Below, in pieces: positions 10,266 through 22,900 of a stretch of 64,000 nucleotides of DNA. Both the position numbers and the translations under genes were made by a program. Numbering within the stretch: position 1 is the first letter of the stretch; every line of letters begins with the position of its first letter. Location: contig CM070873.1 of NCBI GenBank assembly GCA_036365515.1, forward strand, positions 259,629,575-259,693,574, written 5' to 3'. This stretch comes from Torymus aiolomorphi. Its lineage: Eukaryota; Arthropoda; Insecta; Hymenoptera; Torymidae. Under the pieces are notes generated by a model. The model searched no databases and had not been told where the DNA came from. It saw only the letters and a program-made list of their open reading frames with translations.

Positions 10266-12140
10266 ATGGATCCAGCTTTGAAGCTGAAATGCATAAATCC
10301 TTTTAATAAAATTAATCACTCTGTGCGTAAAAATTTGTCGAATTTTCCTTCAATATTTAGGAGTGCGTATCCCCTCGTACCAGAAAACGCGAAAATTTGT
10401 TCCAACTGTCAACGTCAACTTTATAAACATAAGTTAGATTTACCTTCATGCGATGCCAAAAAAGCTAAAATTGAATGTACTGATGAATATCATAAAGCAG
10501 GCGTGGCAGTTCTCAACCAATTAAAAAAAAAATTTTTAGAATCACCGGGTAAGGAAGATAAAATTCAGCTACTCACGCTTGCTCCTGATTTTTGGTCTCG
10601 CAGAGACTTAATCAGAGAGTTCGGTTGTACTGAGTGGGAAGCTCGAGAAGCGAAAAAGTTAGTAACTGAAAGTGGAATTTTTTCAAAACCTGAAAAGAAA
10701 AGGGGCAAAATATTTCCAGTTGAAAGTGTAGATTCAGTTAAACGTTTTTATGAGAGGAACGATATTAGTCGTGTAATGCCCGGATTAAAAGATTGTATAT
10801 CTGTTAAGCAGGATAATGGTAAAAGAGAACATGTACAGAAAAGGTTACTACTTGGTAATTTACGTGAAATTTATTGTTTATTTAAAAAGAGCATGAATCT
10901 GTTAATATTGGCTTCACTAAATTTACTCAATTGAGGCCGCCGCATTGTGTTCTAGCGGGAAGCAGTGGTACGCATAATGTATGCGTATGTGTACACCACG
11001 AAAATATCAAGCTGATGTTAAATGCTATTAATTTACAGAGTTTAACTGAAGGTACTCGACTATTTCTTAAAAACTACCACGATTGCATCCAAGCAATCGT
11101 ATGTAGTAATGCTAGTTCGAAATGTTACTTGGGAGACTGTTTAGATTGCCCCAATATGCCTGTATTACGGAAACATTTGCTTGAATGTTTTGAGAGAAAT
11201 GATATTTTTCAAATACAGTATGAGTCATGGCTTCAGACAGATCGTTGCACAATAGTATCTACAACTGTAAATGTTTATGAATTCATGAACATACTGGGAG
11301 AAAAATTAATAAAATTTAAAACTCATGACCTCTTTGCGAGAGAACAATATCTTTTCTTAAGCGATTTGAAAAAAACCTTCAAAAAGGAGAATTCCTTGTT
11401 TGTTGTGATTTTGCAGAAAACTATGCGTTTATAGTGCAAAATTCAACACAATCGTTCCACTGGAACAATAATCAAGCAACAGTTTTTACAACAGTGGTAT
11501 ATTATAACGAAAATCAAGATCTTAAACATATAAGCATTGCTATAATTTCTGATAATCTAAATCACGATACTGTTGCTGTTTATGAATATCAAAAAATTAT
11601 AATATCGTATTTAAAAAGTAATTTCATAGTCAAGAAAATTTATTACTTAACTGATGGAGCAGGTCAGCATTTTAAGAACAAGTCTACCTTCCAAAATCTT
11701 CTGTTTCATCAAAAGATTTTGGAGTTCCTGCTGAATGGCATTTTCATGCAACAGCGCACGGTAAAGGTGCGTGCGATGGTATAGGCGCAAATTTGAAAAG
11801 AGGGGCGAAAAGAGCAAGTCTTCAACTCTCTTCGAGTAATCATATTTTAACACCAGAAGACCTTTACAACTGGGCTTTACGTAATTGCAAAAAAACTAAA
11901 GTTTTTTACAGCACTAAAGAGACCTATGAAAAAGCCGTTTTGAAACTAAAATCAAGGTTAAGTAAAATTAAATCTATACCGGGAACTTTACAGTACCATG
12001 CCGTTATTCCAATGAATAAAACAACATTAATACTAAAAAAAACGTCAATGAGTTCAGAATATCAAATCTTCCCTAAAAAACCCGTAAAACAAAACAAAAT
12101 AAAATTATCTACTTTAAAAAAAAAAGAATTATTAATATAA
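10266..12140 (+). pseudogene. transposase-like protein of the Sola-like element, frameshifted
   Basis: Four consecutive plus-strand frames (10266-10934, 10931-11434, 11434-11784, 11793-12140) together cover one protein of ~600 residues. It begins MDPALKLKCINPFNKINHSV and has an N-terminal Cys-pair region (CSNCQRQLYKHK). Downstream are the landmarks HNVCVCVHHENIKLML, a Cys cluster (CYLGDCLDCPNMP), FHWNNNQATVFT, SDNLNHDTVAVY, YLTDGAGQHFKNK and LKRGAKRASLQL. This arrangement matches a widespread family of 'uncharacterized' transposon-encoded proteins in insects, cnidarians and fish, with a DDE-type core in which the Asp of SDGA/TDGA is probably catalytic. Breaks lie near 10895, 11390, 11715 and 11790. 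The family is recognised from memory; catalytic assignment is inferred. Confidence 0.7.
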
Positions 12141-12189
12141 ATACTAGTTTATTGTTGCTATTATTAAGGAAATCAAAATTTTAAGTGGT

Positions 12190-12599
12190 TGTTAGAGAGC
12201 GAAATGCATCTAGTCCACGCGGTGTACAGCGCGCCGAAAACCGCGCGCGAAGGAGACGCTGCGTCTGCTCTTTCGCGTTCTGTTTCTCTAAGAAAACATT
12301 CGAGCAAATTCTGAAAAAAACCCTTTCCGACCTAAAAAATGCTCAGCTTTCGATCTAGGAGGTAAAAAAAAATATTAAAAATATACTTTTCGAGATATAG
12401 TATGTTTTATACTTGTTGGGGGGGAAAATGGAAAATTTCGGAAAAACCACCTACGCCATTGGAAAGCTGAGGAAAAAATACGTCGGAAACGCTTATCACA
12501 TAATTTTTTGAAATGCATATTGATATCGTAAACACGACTTGAAAATAGCATGATTTGACGCTAGCGCGCTGCACTGGGAGAGTTGAGGCGAAACGCCTC
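12190..12599 (-). repeat. right terminal inverted repeat of the Sola-like element
   Basis: This is the reverse complement of 8542-8965, with substitutions and small indels (for example a GTTGGGGGGGA stretch near 12415 in place of the left-arm sequence). It ends in the hairpin GAGGCGAAACGCCTC at 12585-12599, directly followed by the ATAA target duplication. Confidence 0.85.
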
Positions 12600-12603
12600 A
12601 TAA

Positions 12604-13046
12604 ACGTAGAAAAACTTTTTGCCTCTAAATCTCACGAAAACTCATATATAGAGGTATTTTTCGATGCTCTTTTGACTGGCGCTACGAGTTTTACAATATC
12701 TCAAAAGTTTTTCAAATTACTTCTTTCCTATTGACCTTACGATCCTGAAAGCTGCTCCATTCGATAGAGCGGAAACAAATAGTCGGGTATAGGGTTTTGT
12801 GGGATCAGAAAATGAAAATATTGGGTTTTTAAGCGATTTGAAACCGATTAGGTCTGAATAAACGAAGAAATATAGAACATTTTTAAAAATTACTCCGTTC
12901 CTATTGGTCCTAGGCCCCTGAAGCATGTTCCATTCGATAGAGCGGAAATAAATAGTCGGGTATAGTGACTAGTGGTTCGAGAAAATGGAAATTTTGTGTT
13001 TTTGAGCGATTTTAAAGTGATTGGATCCCAATAAACGAAGAAATAG
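12604..13046 (-). repeat. decayed satellite, reverse orientation, up to the foldback element
   Basis: About one diverged unit in the same orientation as 5827-8537 is present (GACTGGCGCTACGAG, CCTATTGACCTTACGATCCTG, GAATAAACGAAGAAATATAG, CTATTGGTCCTAGGCCCCTG). It ends at ...AATAAACGAAGAAATA, immediately left of the foldback element. The half-unit structure is clear here: two related ~200-bp halves follow each other. Confidence 0.8.
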
Positions 13047-13063
13047 TACATTATGTAACAAGG

Positions 13064-13136
13064 GACTAAAGTAGCAGATTATCCCGAGCGAGCGTAGCGA
13101 AGCGATCACCGAAGGGAATGATCGACTTTAGTCCCG
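13064..13136. repeat. hairpin at left tip of the foldback element
   Basis: GGGACTAAAGT is paired with ACTTTAGTCCC across a loop rich in GCGA/GCGT motifs (GAGCGAGCGTAGCGAAGCG). A similar GGGACCAAAGT lies at the right tip near 16909. It may be a terminal recognition structure. Confidence 0.6.
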
Positions 13137-13254
13137 TGTTATAGTACTTTATTCCCATCGCCACTGTGGCCACTTCATAGATTTGAAAATTTATTTTGTA
13201 TTTATGTGTTATAATTTTGTTAGTTTTAACCCAAATTACCATAAACGTAAAACA

Positions 13255-13350
13255 TTAGACTATGTTACTTTATTCTCGCATAATGCGGGAATAGAAGTAC
13301 TTTATTCCCGATAATTTACTTTATTCTCGCATAATGCGGGAATAAAGTAA
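13255..13350. repeat. tandem short palindromes in the foldback arm
   Basis: The motif TACTTTATTC(T/C)CGCATAATGCGGGAATA occurs in overlapping copies; the core CGCATAATGCG is a perfect palindrome. Counterparts lie at about 16343-16437 and 16685-16770 on the right side, so the motif is present at least five times in the element. Confidence 0.75.
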
Positions 13351-14305
13351 AAGAGGGAATCAGATGCCACTTTGCCCCGCTTTTTTGAGGCTATAAAATG
13401 GCCATTATAGTAGAGATGGGAATAAAACTTTTTCCTCCACATCTCACCAAAACTCATAGCGTGACTCAAATTATCCTGACATTGGATTTTCTCCCCGGAA
13501 AAAGGCGAAAAGGTTGGAAAAGCGGTGAGTCTAAGGGTTTTGGCGTCCGAGAAACACAATGGTGCAGTAAAAATTGACGTAGCACAAAAAATAAAAATGA
13601 TAGCAAAATTATTTTTTCGAAAAATATTTAAGGTTTGGTTTTCAGGTCCATTTATAGAATTTCATTAAGTTTAAAGACCATACCGCCGTTGCCCAATCTC
13701 GATATAGGGATAAATCAATATTTAATTGAATATTAAAAATCTGCTTTTTCGGACGAACATGGGAATTACCAGACGTTCGAGAAACGGGAATTAAGAGAAC
13801 GAAGTCGTTTGAATAAACGGACTTTAGCTAGCAAGCGGCAACTTCATGACGCGATGGGCGCTCTTGACATAGTCATAACTACTTGATTCCAGCTAACGGA
13901 ATATTCACAAAATTTCATTAAACCTTTAAAGATTGCTGATAACATGAATGGCATTCTATTTCTATTCCCCGGTGTGTGTAATTTCTTCTGAAATTATGGG
14001 GTATGTTGCGGGTTATGTTAAGTGGCAATGTTTACAGATGCTGTCGGTTCGCGAAATGGCCAACAGATGACGCCTCTGTCGCGCACGTACTATCGCCTCG
14101 ACGTATAATTTGCCGTATTTGCCATAGCCGAGACAGCCCACCGTTACATTGATAATACTGTGAATGAAATGGAAGAAAAAAGACAAATTGGCTTTATTCA
14201 TTCCTTATCAAGATTACTGACAGTTATTTACCACCGCATTTATCTATGAGGCCATGATACTCGAGTATTTTGCGAGTCACTGAGCCCGTTTACATATTGC
14301 GTGCA

Positions 14306-15391
14306 CGCGGTACAATGTATAAAAGTGTACGAAATTGTAAAGAAAATGTAAAAAGGTACAAAATATGTCCGAAATTCAGTATCAAACTACATTTTTATTA
14401 CACTTTCTTACACTTTTTTACACTTTTCTACATTTACTAAACAATTTGCAACATTTTCGATTTTTGCTAGGGTTACTACTTAATTTTTAGTTACGTGTAC
14501 TAGTGTAAAAAAATTCATATTCTAAATTGTTAAAGCTCAAAAACGATGAGAAATTAACGCATATCTACAAGCTCCAATTGCCATAATCAAAAGATTAAGA
14601 GTTTAAAATTCATAAAACTCACTTTAAATGTAAAAAATTATGATTTTTTGATGATTTATCCATTTATTGTGGGGAGATTATTGCAATAAATTTACTGAAG
14701 AAACTTATTTTTTTCTATTTTTTTTATCATTATTTTACTATAGTAGTACTTCCATAATTATTAAAAATGCTCATTTTTCTGTTTTTTTGCTTGGGGAGGG
14801 GGTAAACACATTTTTTTCAAAATCTCAGTGATAAACTATTTTTGGAGTCAGAAGACAACGTTTTTTAGTTATAGCGAATGGAAATTAAAAAAATTACGGT
14901 TTTTCGCTACACCCTATTATATAGATGTTTTTTTCAACGAGTACATGAGAGGGCCTTTTTATATGCATTCAAGTTGTATAGGGGATCATGCATTTCGCGT
15001 CGTGCATAACCGAATAGTGAATTAATACCAAAGATTAATAATAAAGTAAAAATATAATTATAAAAAAACTATAAATAAAAGTCTCATGCAATTATTTCTT
15101 ACCTATTAATACCTATTTATAAAAATTTATTATTTTGCGATTTAATTTTTATATCATTCTAAACAGGCTAAAAAGCCATAAAATATAAAAAGTTGACAAT
15201 AAGAGAAGAATTACGCCAAGATTCGCTTGGAGAGGGGAAAAAATAGATTGTTTTCATTCTTTCCTAAATCACGCTCTAAATGCTGTTTTGGTATAGCGAA
15301 TGGAAATTTAAAAATGACGATTTTTCGCTATACCCTACTACATAATTATTCAATAGTCAGTTTAAACGATGAAACACTATCGTTTACTGCG
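14306..15391. other. unpaired centre of the foldback element
   Basis: This AT-rich DNA shows no coding signal. It contains short repeated TACACTTTTTTACACTTTT-like tracts (14395-14440) and a diverged direct repeat with landmarks TATAGCGAATGGAAATT and TTTTCGCTA(C/T)ACCCTA at about 14872-14925 and 15290-15345. Frames such as 14828-15025 and 15227-15457 come from these repeats and are not supported as genes. Confidence 0.6.
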
Positions 15392-16564
15392 TACACGAAA
15401 TATGTAAACGGGCTTAGTAACTCGCAAAATACGCGAGTATCATCACCTCATAGATAAATGCAGTGATAAATAACTGTCAATAATCTTGATAATGAATGTA
15501 TAAAGCCAATTTGGCTTTTTTCGTCGATTTTATTCGCAGTATTATCATTGTAACGGTGAGCTGTATCCGCTACGGTAAATTCGGCAAATACGGCGAGGCG
15601 ATAGTACGTACGTGGCAGAGGAGTCATCTGTTGGGCATTTCGGGAACCGACAGCATTTGTAAACATTGCCTAACATTTAACATATCCCGCCACGTACCCC
15701 ATAATTGAATAAATAAATTACACACACCGGAGAATAGAAATAGAATGCCATTCATATTATCAAACAATCATTAAAGGTTTAATGAAATTTAGTGAATCTT
15801 CCGTTAGCTACAATCAAATAGTTATGGTTATGTCAAGAGCGCCTATCCCGCCATGAAGTTGCCGCATGCTAGCTAGAGTCAGTTTATTTTAAGGACTTCG
15901 TCCTCTTAATTCCCGTTCCTCGAACGTCTAGTAATTCCCCTATCCGGCCAAAAAAGCAGAATTTTAATATTCAATTAAAAATTGATTTATCCCGACATCG
16001 AGGTCGGGTAAAGGCGGGATGGTCTTTAAACTTAATGAACTTCGATAAATGGACATAAAAACCAAACCTTACATATTTTTCGAAAAAATAATTTCGCTAT
16101 CTTTTTTATTTTTTGTGCTACGTCAATTTTTACTGCACCATTGTGTTTCTCGGACGCCAAAACCCTTAGACTCACCGCTTTTCCAACCTTTTCGCCTTTT
16201 TCCGGGGAGAAAATCCAATGTCAGGATAATTTGAGTCACGCTATGAGTTTTGGTGAGATGTGGAGGAAAAAAGTTTTATTCCCATCTCTACTATAATGGC
16301 CATTTTATAGCCTCAAAAAAGCGGGGCAAAGTGGCATCTGATTCCCTCTTTTACTTTATTCCCGCATTATGCGAGAATAAAGTAAATTATCGGGAATAAA
16401 GTACTTCTATTCCCGCATTATGCGAGAATAAAGTAACATAGTCTAATGTTTTACGTTTATGGTAATTTGGGATAAAACTAACAAAATTATAACACATAAA
16501 TACAAAATAAATTTTCAAATCTATGAAGTGGCCACAGTGGCGATGGGAATAAAGTACTATACTT

Positions 16565-16930
16565 TATTACTTGGAGAAAATCCAATGTCAGGATAATTTG
16601 AGTCACGTTTTATTCTCATTTCTACTATAATGGCCATTTTATAGCCTGAAAAGCGGGGCAAAAGTAGCATCTAAATCCAGCCTTTACTTTATTCCCGCAT
16701 AAATCGGGAATAAAGAGAATTAGCAGGAATAAAGTAGTTCTATTCCCGCATTGTGCGGAAATAAAGTAACATAGTTCAATTTTTTACGTTTAGGGTGAAT
16801 TGGGTTAAAACTAACAAAATTATAACAAATAAATACAGAATAACTTTTCAAACCTATGAAGTGGCCACAGTGCGGCGATAGAATACGTAAAGTACTATAT
16901 GTAACGCGGGACCAAAGTCGATCATTCTCT
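16565..16930. repeat. partial tandem duplication of the foldback arm tip
   Basis: This segment repeats, with divergence, the series just left of it (16215-16560). It begins at GAGAAAATCCAATGTCAGG, then the TATAATGGCCATTTTATAGCC block, the GCGGGGCAAA block, the ATTCCCGCAT palindromes and the GAAGTGGCCACAGTG block. The right end of the element is therefore longer than the left one. Slippage, or nested insertion of a related element, would explain it. Confidence 0.7.
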
Positions 16931-19900
16931 TGGATGAAAAATACCCCTATATATGAATTTTGGCTAAATTTGGAGGAAAAAAATTTTTCTTCGTTTATTG
17001 GGATATAATGCGTTGAAAATCGCTAAAAATACCAAATTTCAATTTTCTCAGCCTAATAGTCACAATACCCGAATATATCATCCTGCTCTAGTGGAAGGAG
17101 TATCCTCTGGGGTCGAACGACCTAGCAGAGATGTGCACTTTTGAAAAATGTTCTACATTTTATCGTTTATTTGGGCCAAATCGACTTCAAATCGCATGAA
17201 ACCCCAAAATATCCATTTTTAAATCCCACCAATCACTATACGCGACTATTTTTTTCCGCTCTATCGAATGGAAAAGGTTTTAGGACCGTAGAGCCAATAG
17301 GAAAAAAATAATTTTCAAAAATTTTGAGATATTGCAAAAATCATAGCGCCAATCGAAAGAGCAGCGCAAAATACCCCTATATCTGAATTTTGGCTCAATT
17401 TGGAGAAAAAAATTTTTCTTCGTTTATTGGGATATAATGCGTTGAAAATCGCTCAAAAATACCAAATTTCAATTTTCTCAGCCTACTAGTCACAATACCC
17501 GACTATATCATCCTGCTCTAGTGGATGGAGTATCCTTTGGGGTCGAAGGACCTAGCGGAGATGAGCAATTTTGAAAAATGTTCTACATTTCATCGTTTAT
17601 TTGGGCCAAATCGACTTCAAATCGCTTAAAACCCCAAAATATCCATTTTTAAATCCCGCCAATCACTATACGCGACTATTTTTTTCCGCTCTATCGAATG
17701 GAAAAGGTTTTAGGGCCGGAGAGCCAATAGGAAAAAAATAATTTTCAAAAATTTTGAGATATTGCAAAAATCATAGCGCCAATCGAAAGAGCAGCGCAAA
17801 ATACCCCTATATATGAATTTTGGCTCAATTTGGAGAAAAAAATTTTTCTTCGTTTATTGGGATATAATGCGTTGAAAATCGCTCAAAAATACCAAATTTC
17901 AATTTTCTCAGCCTACTAGTCACAATACCCGACTATATCATCCTGCTCTAGTGGATGGAGTATCCTTTGGGGTCGAAGGACCTAGCGGAGATGAGCAATT
18001 TTGAAAAATGTTCTACATTTCATCGTTTATTTGGGCCAAATCGACTTCAAATCGCTTGAAACCCCAAAATATCCATTTTTAAATCCCACCAATCACTATA
18101 CGCGACTATTTTTTTCCGCTCTATCGAATGGAAAAGGTTTTAGGGCCGTAGAGCCAATAGGAAAAAATAATTTTCAAAAATTTTGAGATATTGCAAAAAT
18201 CATAGCGCCAATCGAAAGAGCAGCGCAAAATACCCCTATATATGAATTTTGGCTCAATTTGGAGAAAAAATTTTTCTTCGTTTATTGGGATATAATGCGT
18301 TGAAAATCGCTCAAAAATACCAAATTTCAATTTTCTCAGCCTACTAGTCACAATACCCGACTATATCATCCTGCTCTAGTGGATGGAGTATCCTTTGGGG
18401 TCGAAGGACCTAGCGGAGATGAGCAATTTTGAAAAATGTTCTACATTTCATCGTTTATTTTGGCCAAATCGACTTCAAATCGCTTGAAACCCCAAAATAT
18501 CCATTTTTAAATCCCACCAATCACTATACGCGACTATTTTTTTCCGCTCTATCGAATGGAAAAGGTTTTAGGACCGTAGAGCCAATAGGAAAAAATAATT
18601 TTCAAAAATTTTGAGATATTGCAAAAATCATAGCGCCAATCGAAAGAGCAGCGCAAAATACCCCTATATCTGAATTTTGGCTCAATTTGGAGAAAAAATT
18701 TTTCTTCGTTTATTGGGATATAATGCGTTGAAAATCGCTCAAAAATACCAAATTTCAATTTTCTCAGCCTACTAGTCACAATACCCGACTATATCATCCT
18801 GCTCTAGTGGATGGAGTATCCTTTGGGGTCGAAGGACCTAGCGGAGATGAGCAATTTTGAAAAATGTTCTACATTTCATCGTTTATTTGGGCCAAATCGA
18901 CTTCAAATCGCTTAAAACCCCAAAATATCCATTTTTAAATCCCGCCAATCACTATACGCGACTATTTTTTTCCGCTCTATCGAATGGAAAAGGTTTTAGG
19001 GCCGTAGAGCCAATAGGAAAAAAATAATTTTCAAAAATTTTGAGATATTGCAAAAATCATAGCGCCAATCGAAAGAGCAGCGCAAAATACCCCTATATAT
19101 GAATTTTGGCTCAATTTGGAGAAAAAAATTTTTCTTCGTTTATTGGGATATAATGCGTTGAAAATCGCTCAAAAATACCAAATTTCAATTTTCTCGGCCT
19201 ACTAGTAACAATACCCGACTATATCATCCTGCTCTAGTGGATGGAGTATCCTTTGGGGTCGAAGGACCTAGCGGAGATGAGCAATTTTGAAAAATGTTCT
19301 ACATTTCATCGTTTATTTGGGCCAAATCGACTTCAAATCGCTTAAAACCCCAAAATATCCATTTTTAAATCCCGCCAATCACTATACGCGACTATTTTTT
19401 TCCGCTCTATCGAATGGCAAAGGTTTTAGGGCCGTAGAGCCAATAGGAAAAAAATAATTTTCAAAAATTTTGAGATATTGCAAAAATCATAGCGCCAATC
19501 GAAAGAGCAGCGCAAAATACCCCTATATATGAATTTTGGCTCAATTTGGAGAAAAAAATTTTTCTTCGTTTATTGGGATATAATGCGTTGAAAATCGCTC
19601 AAAAATACCAAATTTCAATTTTCTCAGCCTACTAGTCACAATACCCGACTATATCATCCTGCTCTAGTGGATGGAGTATCCTTTGGGGTCGAAGGACCTA
19701 GCGGAGATGAGCAATTTTGAAAAATGTTCTACATTTCATCGTTTATTTGGGCCAAATCGACTTCAAATCGCTTAAAACCCCAAAATATCCATTTTTAAAT
19801 CCCGCCAATCACTATACGCGACTATTTTTTTCCGCTCTATCGAATGGAAAAGGTTTTAGGGCCGTAGAGCCAATAGGAAAAAATAATTTTCAAAAATTTT

Positions 19901-22900
19901 GAGATATTGCAAAAATCATAGCGCCAATCGAAAGAGCAGCGCAAAATACCCCTATATATGAATTTTGGCTCAATTTGGAGAAAAAAATTTTTCTTCGTTT
20001 ATTGGGATATAATGCGTTGAAAATCGCTCAAAAATACCAAATTTCAATTTTCTCAGCCTACTAGTCACAATACCAGACTATATCATCCTGCTCTAGTGGA
20101 TGGAGTATCCTTTGGGGTCGAAGGACCTAGCGGAGATGAGCAATTTTGAAAAATGTTCTACATTTCATCGTTTATTTGGGCCAAATCGACTTCAAATCGC
20201 TTGAAACCCCAAAATATCCATTTTTAAATCCCACCAATCACTATACGCGACTATTTTTTTCCGCTCTATCGAATGGAAAAGGTTTTAGGGCCGTAGAGCC
20301 AATAGGAAAAAATAATTTTCAAAAATTTTGAGATATTGCAAAAATCATAGCGCCAATCGAAAGAGCAGCGCAAAATACCCCTATATATGAATTTTGGCTC
20401 AATTTGGAGAAAACATTTTTCTTCGTTTATTGGGATATAATGCGTTGAAAATCGCTCAAAAATACCAAATTTCAATTTTCTCAGCCTACTAGTCACAATA
20501 CCCGACTATATCATCCTGCTCTAGTGGATGGAGTATCCTTTGGGGTCGAAGGACCTAGCGGAGATGAGCAATTTTGAAAAATGTTCTACATTTCATCGTT
20601 TATTTGGGCCAAATCGACTTCAAATCGCTTAAAACCCCAAAATATCCATTTTTAAATCCCGCCAATCACTATACGCGACTATTTTTTTCCGCTCTATCGA
20701 ATGGAAAAGGTTTTAGGGCCGTAGAGCCAATAGGAAAAAAATAATTTTCAAAAATTTTGAGATATTGCAAAAATCATAGCGCCAATCGAAAGAGCAGCGC
20801 AAAATACCCCTATATATGAATTTTGGCTCAATTTGGAGAAAAAAATTTTTCTTCGTTTGTTGGGATATAATGCGTTGAAAATCGTTCAAAAATACCAAAT
20901 TTCAATTTTCTCAGCCTACTAGTCACAATACCAGACTATATCATCCTGCTCTAGTGGATGGAGTATCCTTTGGGGTCGAAGGACCTAGCGGAGATGAGCA
21001 ATTTTGAAAAATGTTCTACATTTCATCGTTTATTTTGGCCAAATCGACTTCAAATCGCTTGAAACCCCAAAATATCCATTTTTAAATCCCACCAATCACT
21101 ATACGCGACTATTTTTTTCCGCTCTATCGAATGGAAAAGGTTTTAGGACCGTAGAGCCAATAGAAAAAAATTATTTTCAAAAATTTTGAGATATTGCAAA
21201 AATCATAGCGCCAATCGAAAGAGCAGCGCAAAATACCCCTATATATGAATTTTGGCTCAATTTGGAGAAAAAAATTTTTCTTCGTTTATTGGGATATAAT
21301 GCGTTGAAAATCGCTCAAAAATACCAAATTTCAATTTTCTCAGCCTACTAGTAACAATACCCGACTATATCATCCTGCTCTAGTGGATGGAGTATCCTTT
21401 GGGGTCGAAGGACCTAGCGGAGATGAGCAATTTTGAAAAATGTTCTACATTTCATCGTTTATTTTGGCCAAATCGACTTCAAATCGCTTGAAACCCCAAA
21501 ATATCCATTTTTAAATCCCACCAATCACTATATGCGACTATTTTTTTCCGCTCTATCGAATGGAAAAGGTTTTAGGACCGTAGAGCCAATAGGAAAAAAA
21601 TAATTTTCAGAAATTTTGAGATATTGCAAAAATCATAGCGCCAATCGAAAGAGCAGCGCAAAATACCCCTATATATGAATTTTGGCTCAATTTGGAGAAA
21701 AAAATTTTTCTTCGTTTATTGGGATATAATGTGTTGAAAATCGCTCAAAAATACCAAATTTCAATTTTCTCAGCCTACTAGTCACAATACCCAACTATAT
21801 CATCCTGCTCTAGTGGATGGAGTATCCTTTGGGGTCGAAGGACCTAGCGGAGATGAGCAATTTTGAAAAATGTTCTACATTTCATCGTTTATTTGGGCCA
21901 AATCGACTTCAAATCGCTTAAAACCCCAAAATATCCATTTTTAAATCCCGCCAATCACTATACGCGACTATTTTTTTCCGCTCTATCGAATGGAAAAGGT
22001 TTTAGGGCCGTAGAGCCAATAGGAAAAAAATAATTTTCAAAAATTTTGAGATATTGCAAAAATCATAGCGCCAATCGAAAGAGCAGCGCAAAATACCCCT
22101 ATATATGAATTTTGGCTCAATTTGGAGAAAAAAATTTTTCTTCGTTTATTGGGATATAATGCGTTGAAAATCGCTCAAAAATACCAAATTTCAATTTTCT
22201 CAGCCTACTAGTCACAATACCCGACTATATCATCCTGCTCTAGTGGATGGAGTATCCTTTGGTGTCGAAGGACCTAGCGGAGATGAGCAATTTTGAAAAA
22301 TGTTCTACATTTCATCGTTTATTTGGGCCAAATCGACTTCAAATCGCTTAAAACCCCAAAATATCCATTTTTAAATCCCGCCAATCACTATACGCGACTA
22401 TTTTTTTCCGCTCTATCGAATGGAAAAGGTTTTAGGGCCGTAGAGCCAATAGGAAAAAAATAATTTTCAAAAATTTTGAGATATTGCAAAAATCATAGCG
22501 CCAATCGAAAGAGCAGGGCAAAATACCCCTATATATGAATTTTGGCTCAATTTGGAGAAAAAAATTTTTCTTCGTTTATTGGGATATAATGCGTTGAAAA
22601 TCGCTCAAAAATACCAAATTTCAATTTTCTCAGCCTACTAGTCACAATACCCGACTATATCATCCTGCTCTAGTGGATGGAGTATCCTTTGGGGTCGAAG
22701 GACCTAGCGGAGATGAGCAATTTTGAAAAATGTTCTACATTTCATCGTTTATTTGGGCCAAATCGACTTCAAATCGCTTAAAACCCCAAAATATCCATTT
22801 TTAAATTCCGCCAATCACTATACGCGACTATTTTTTTCCGCTCTATCGAATGGAAAAGGTTTTAGGGCCGTAGAGCCAATAGGAAAAAAATAATTTTCAA

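Larger units (their letters stand above)
8542..12599 (+). mobile_element. Sola-like DNA transposon, 4.06 kb, 4-bp target duplication
   Basis: Inverted repeats of about 410-430 bp (8542-~8965 and ~12190-12599) bound the element. Each terminus is a small hairpin, GAGGCGTTTCGCCTC at the left and its complement at the right. ATAA at 8538-8541 and 12600-12603 is a 4-bp target duplication, and removing the element restores the satellite sequence CCGAATAAACG. The interior (10266-12140) encodes a broken transposase-like protein. A 4-bp duplication is characteristic of the Sola superfamily. The superfamily label is inferred; the element boundaries are seen directly. Confidence 0.85.
13047..16930. mobile_element. 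foldback element with ~1.2-kb inverted arms
   Basis: Positions 13141-~14305 and ~15392-16556 are near-complementary over about 1.16 kb, with a ~1.1-kb centre. Both arms contain the CGCATAATGCG palindromes, the AACTTCATGACGCGATGGGCG-type block and the CCGGAAAAAGGCGAAAAGG block. The left outer end has a hairpin (GGGACTAAAGT ... ACTTTAGTCCC, 13064-13135). The right end carries an additional partial copy of the arm tip (about 16565-16928). No transposase is recognisable. It looks like a non-autonomous foldback/MULE-like or giant MITE element. Exact ends and target duplication could not be fixed. Confidence 0.75.

Noticed and set aside
14013..15708. Paired frames 14013-14201 (minus) and 15448-15708
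   Set aside because: Present because the foldback arms are inverted copies; not conserved as proteins and lacking motifs.
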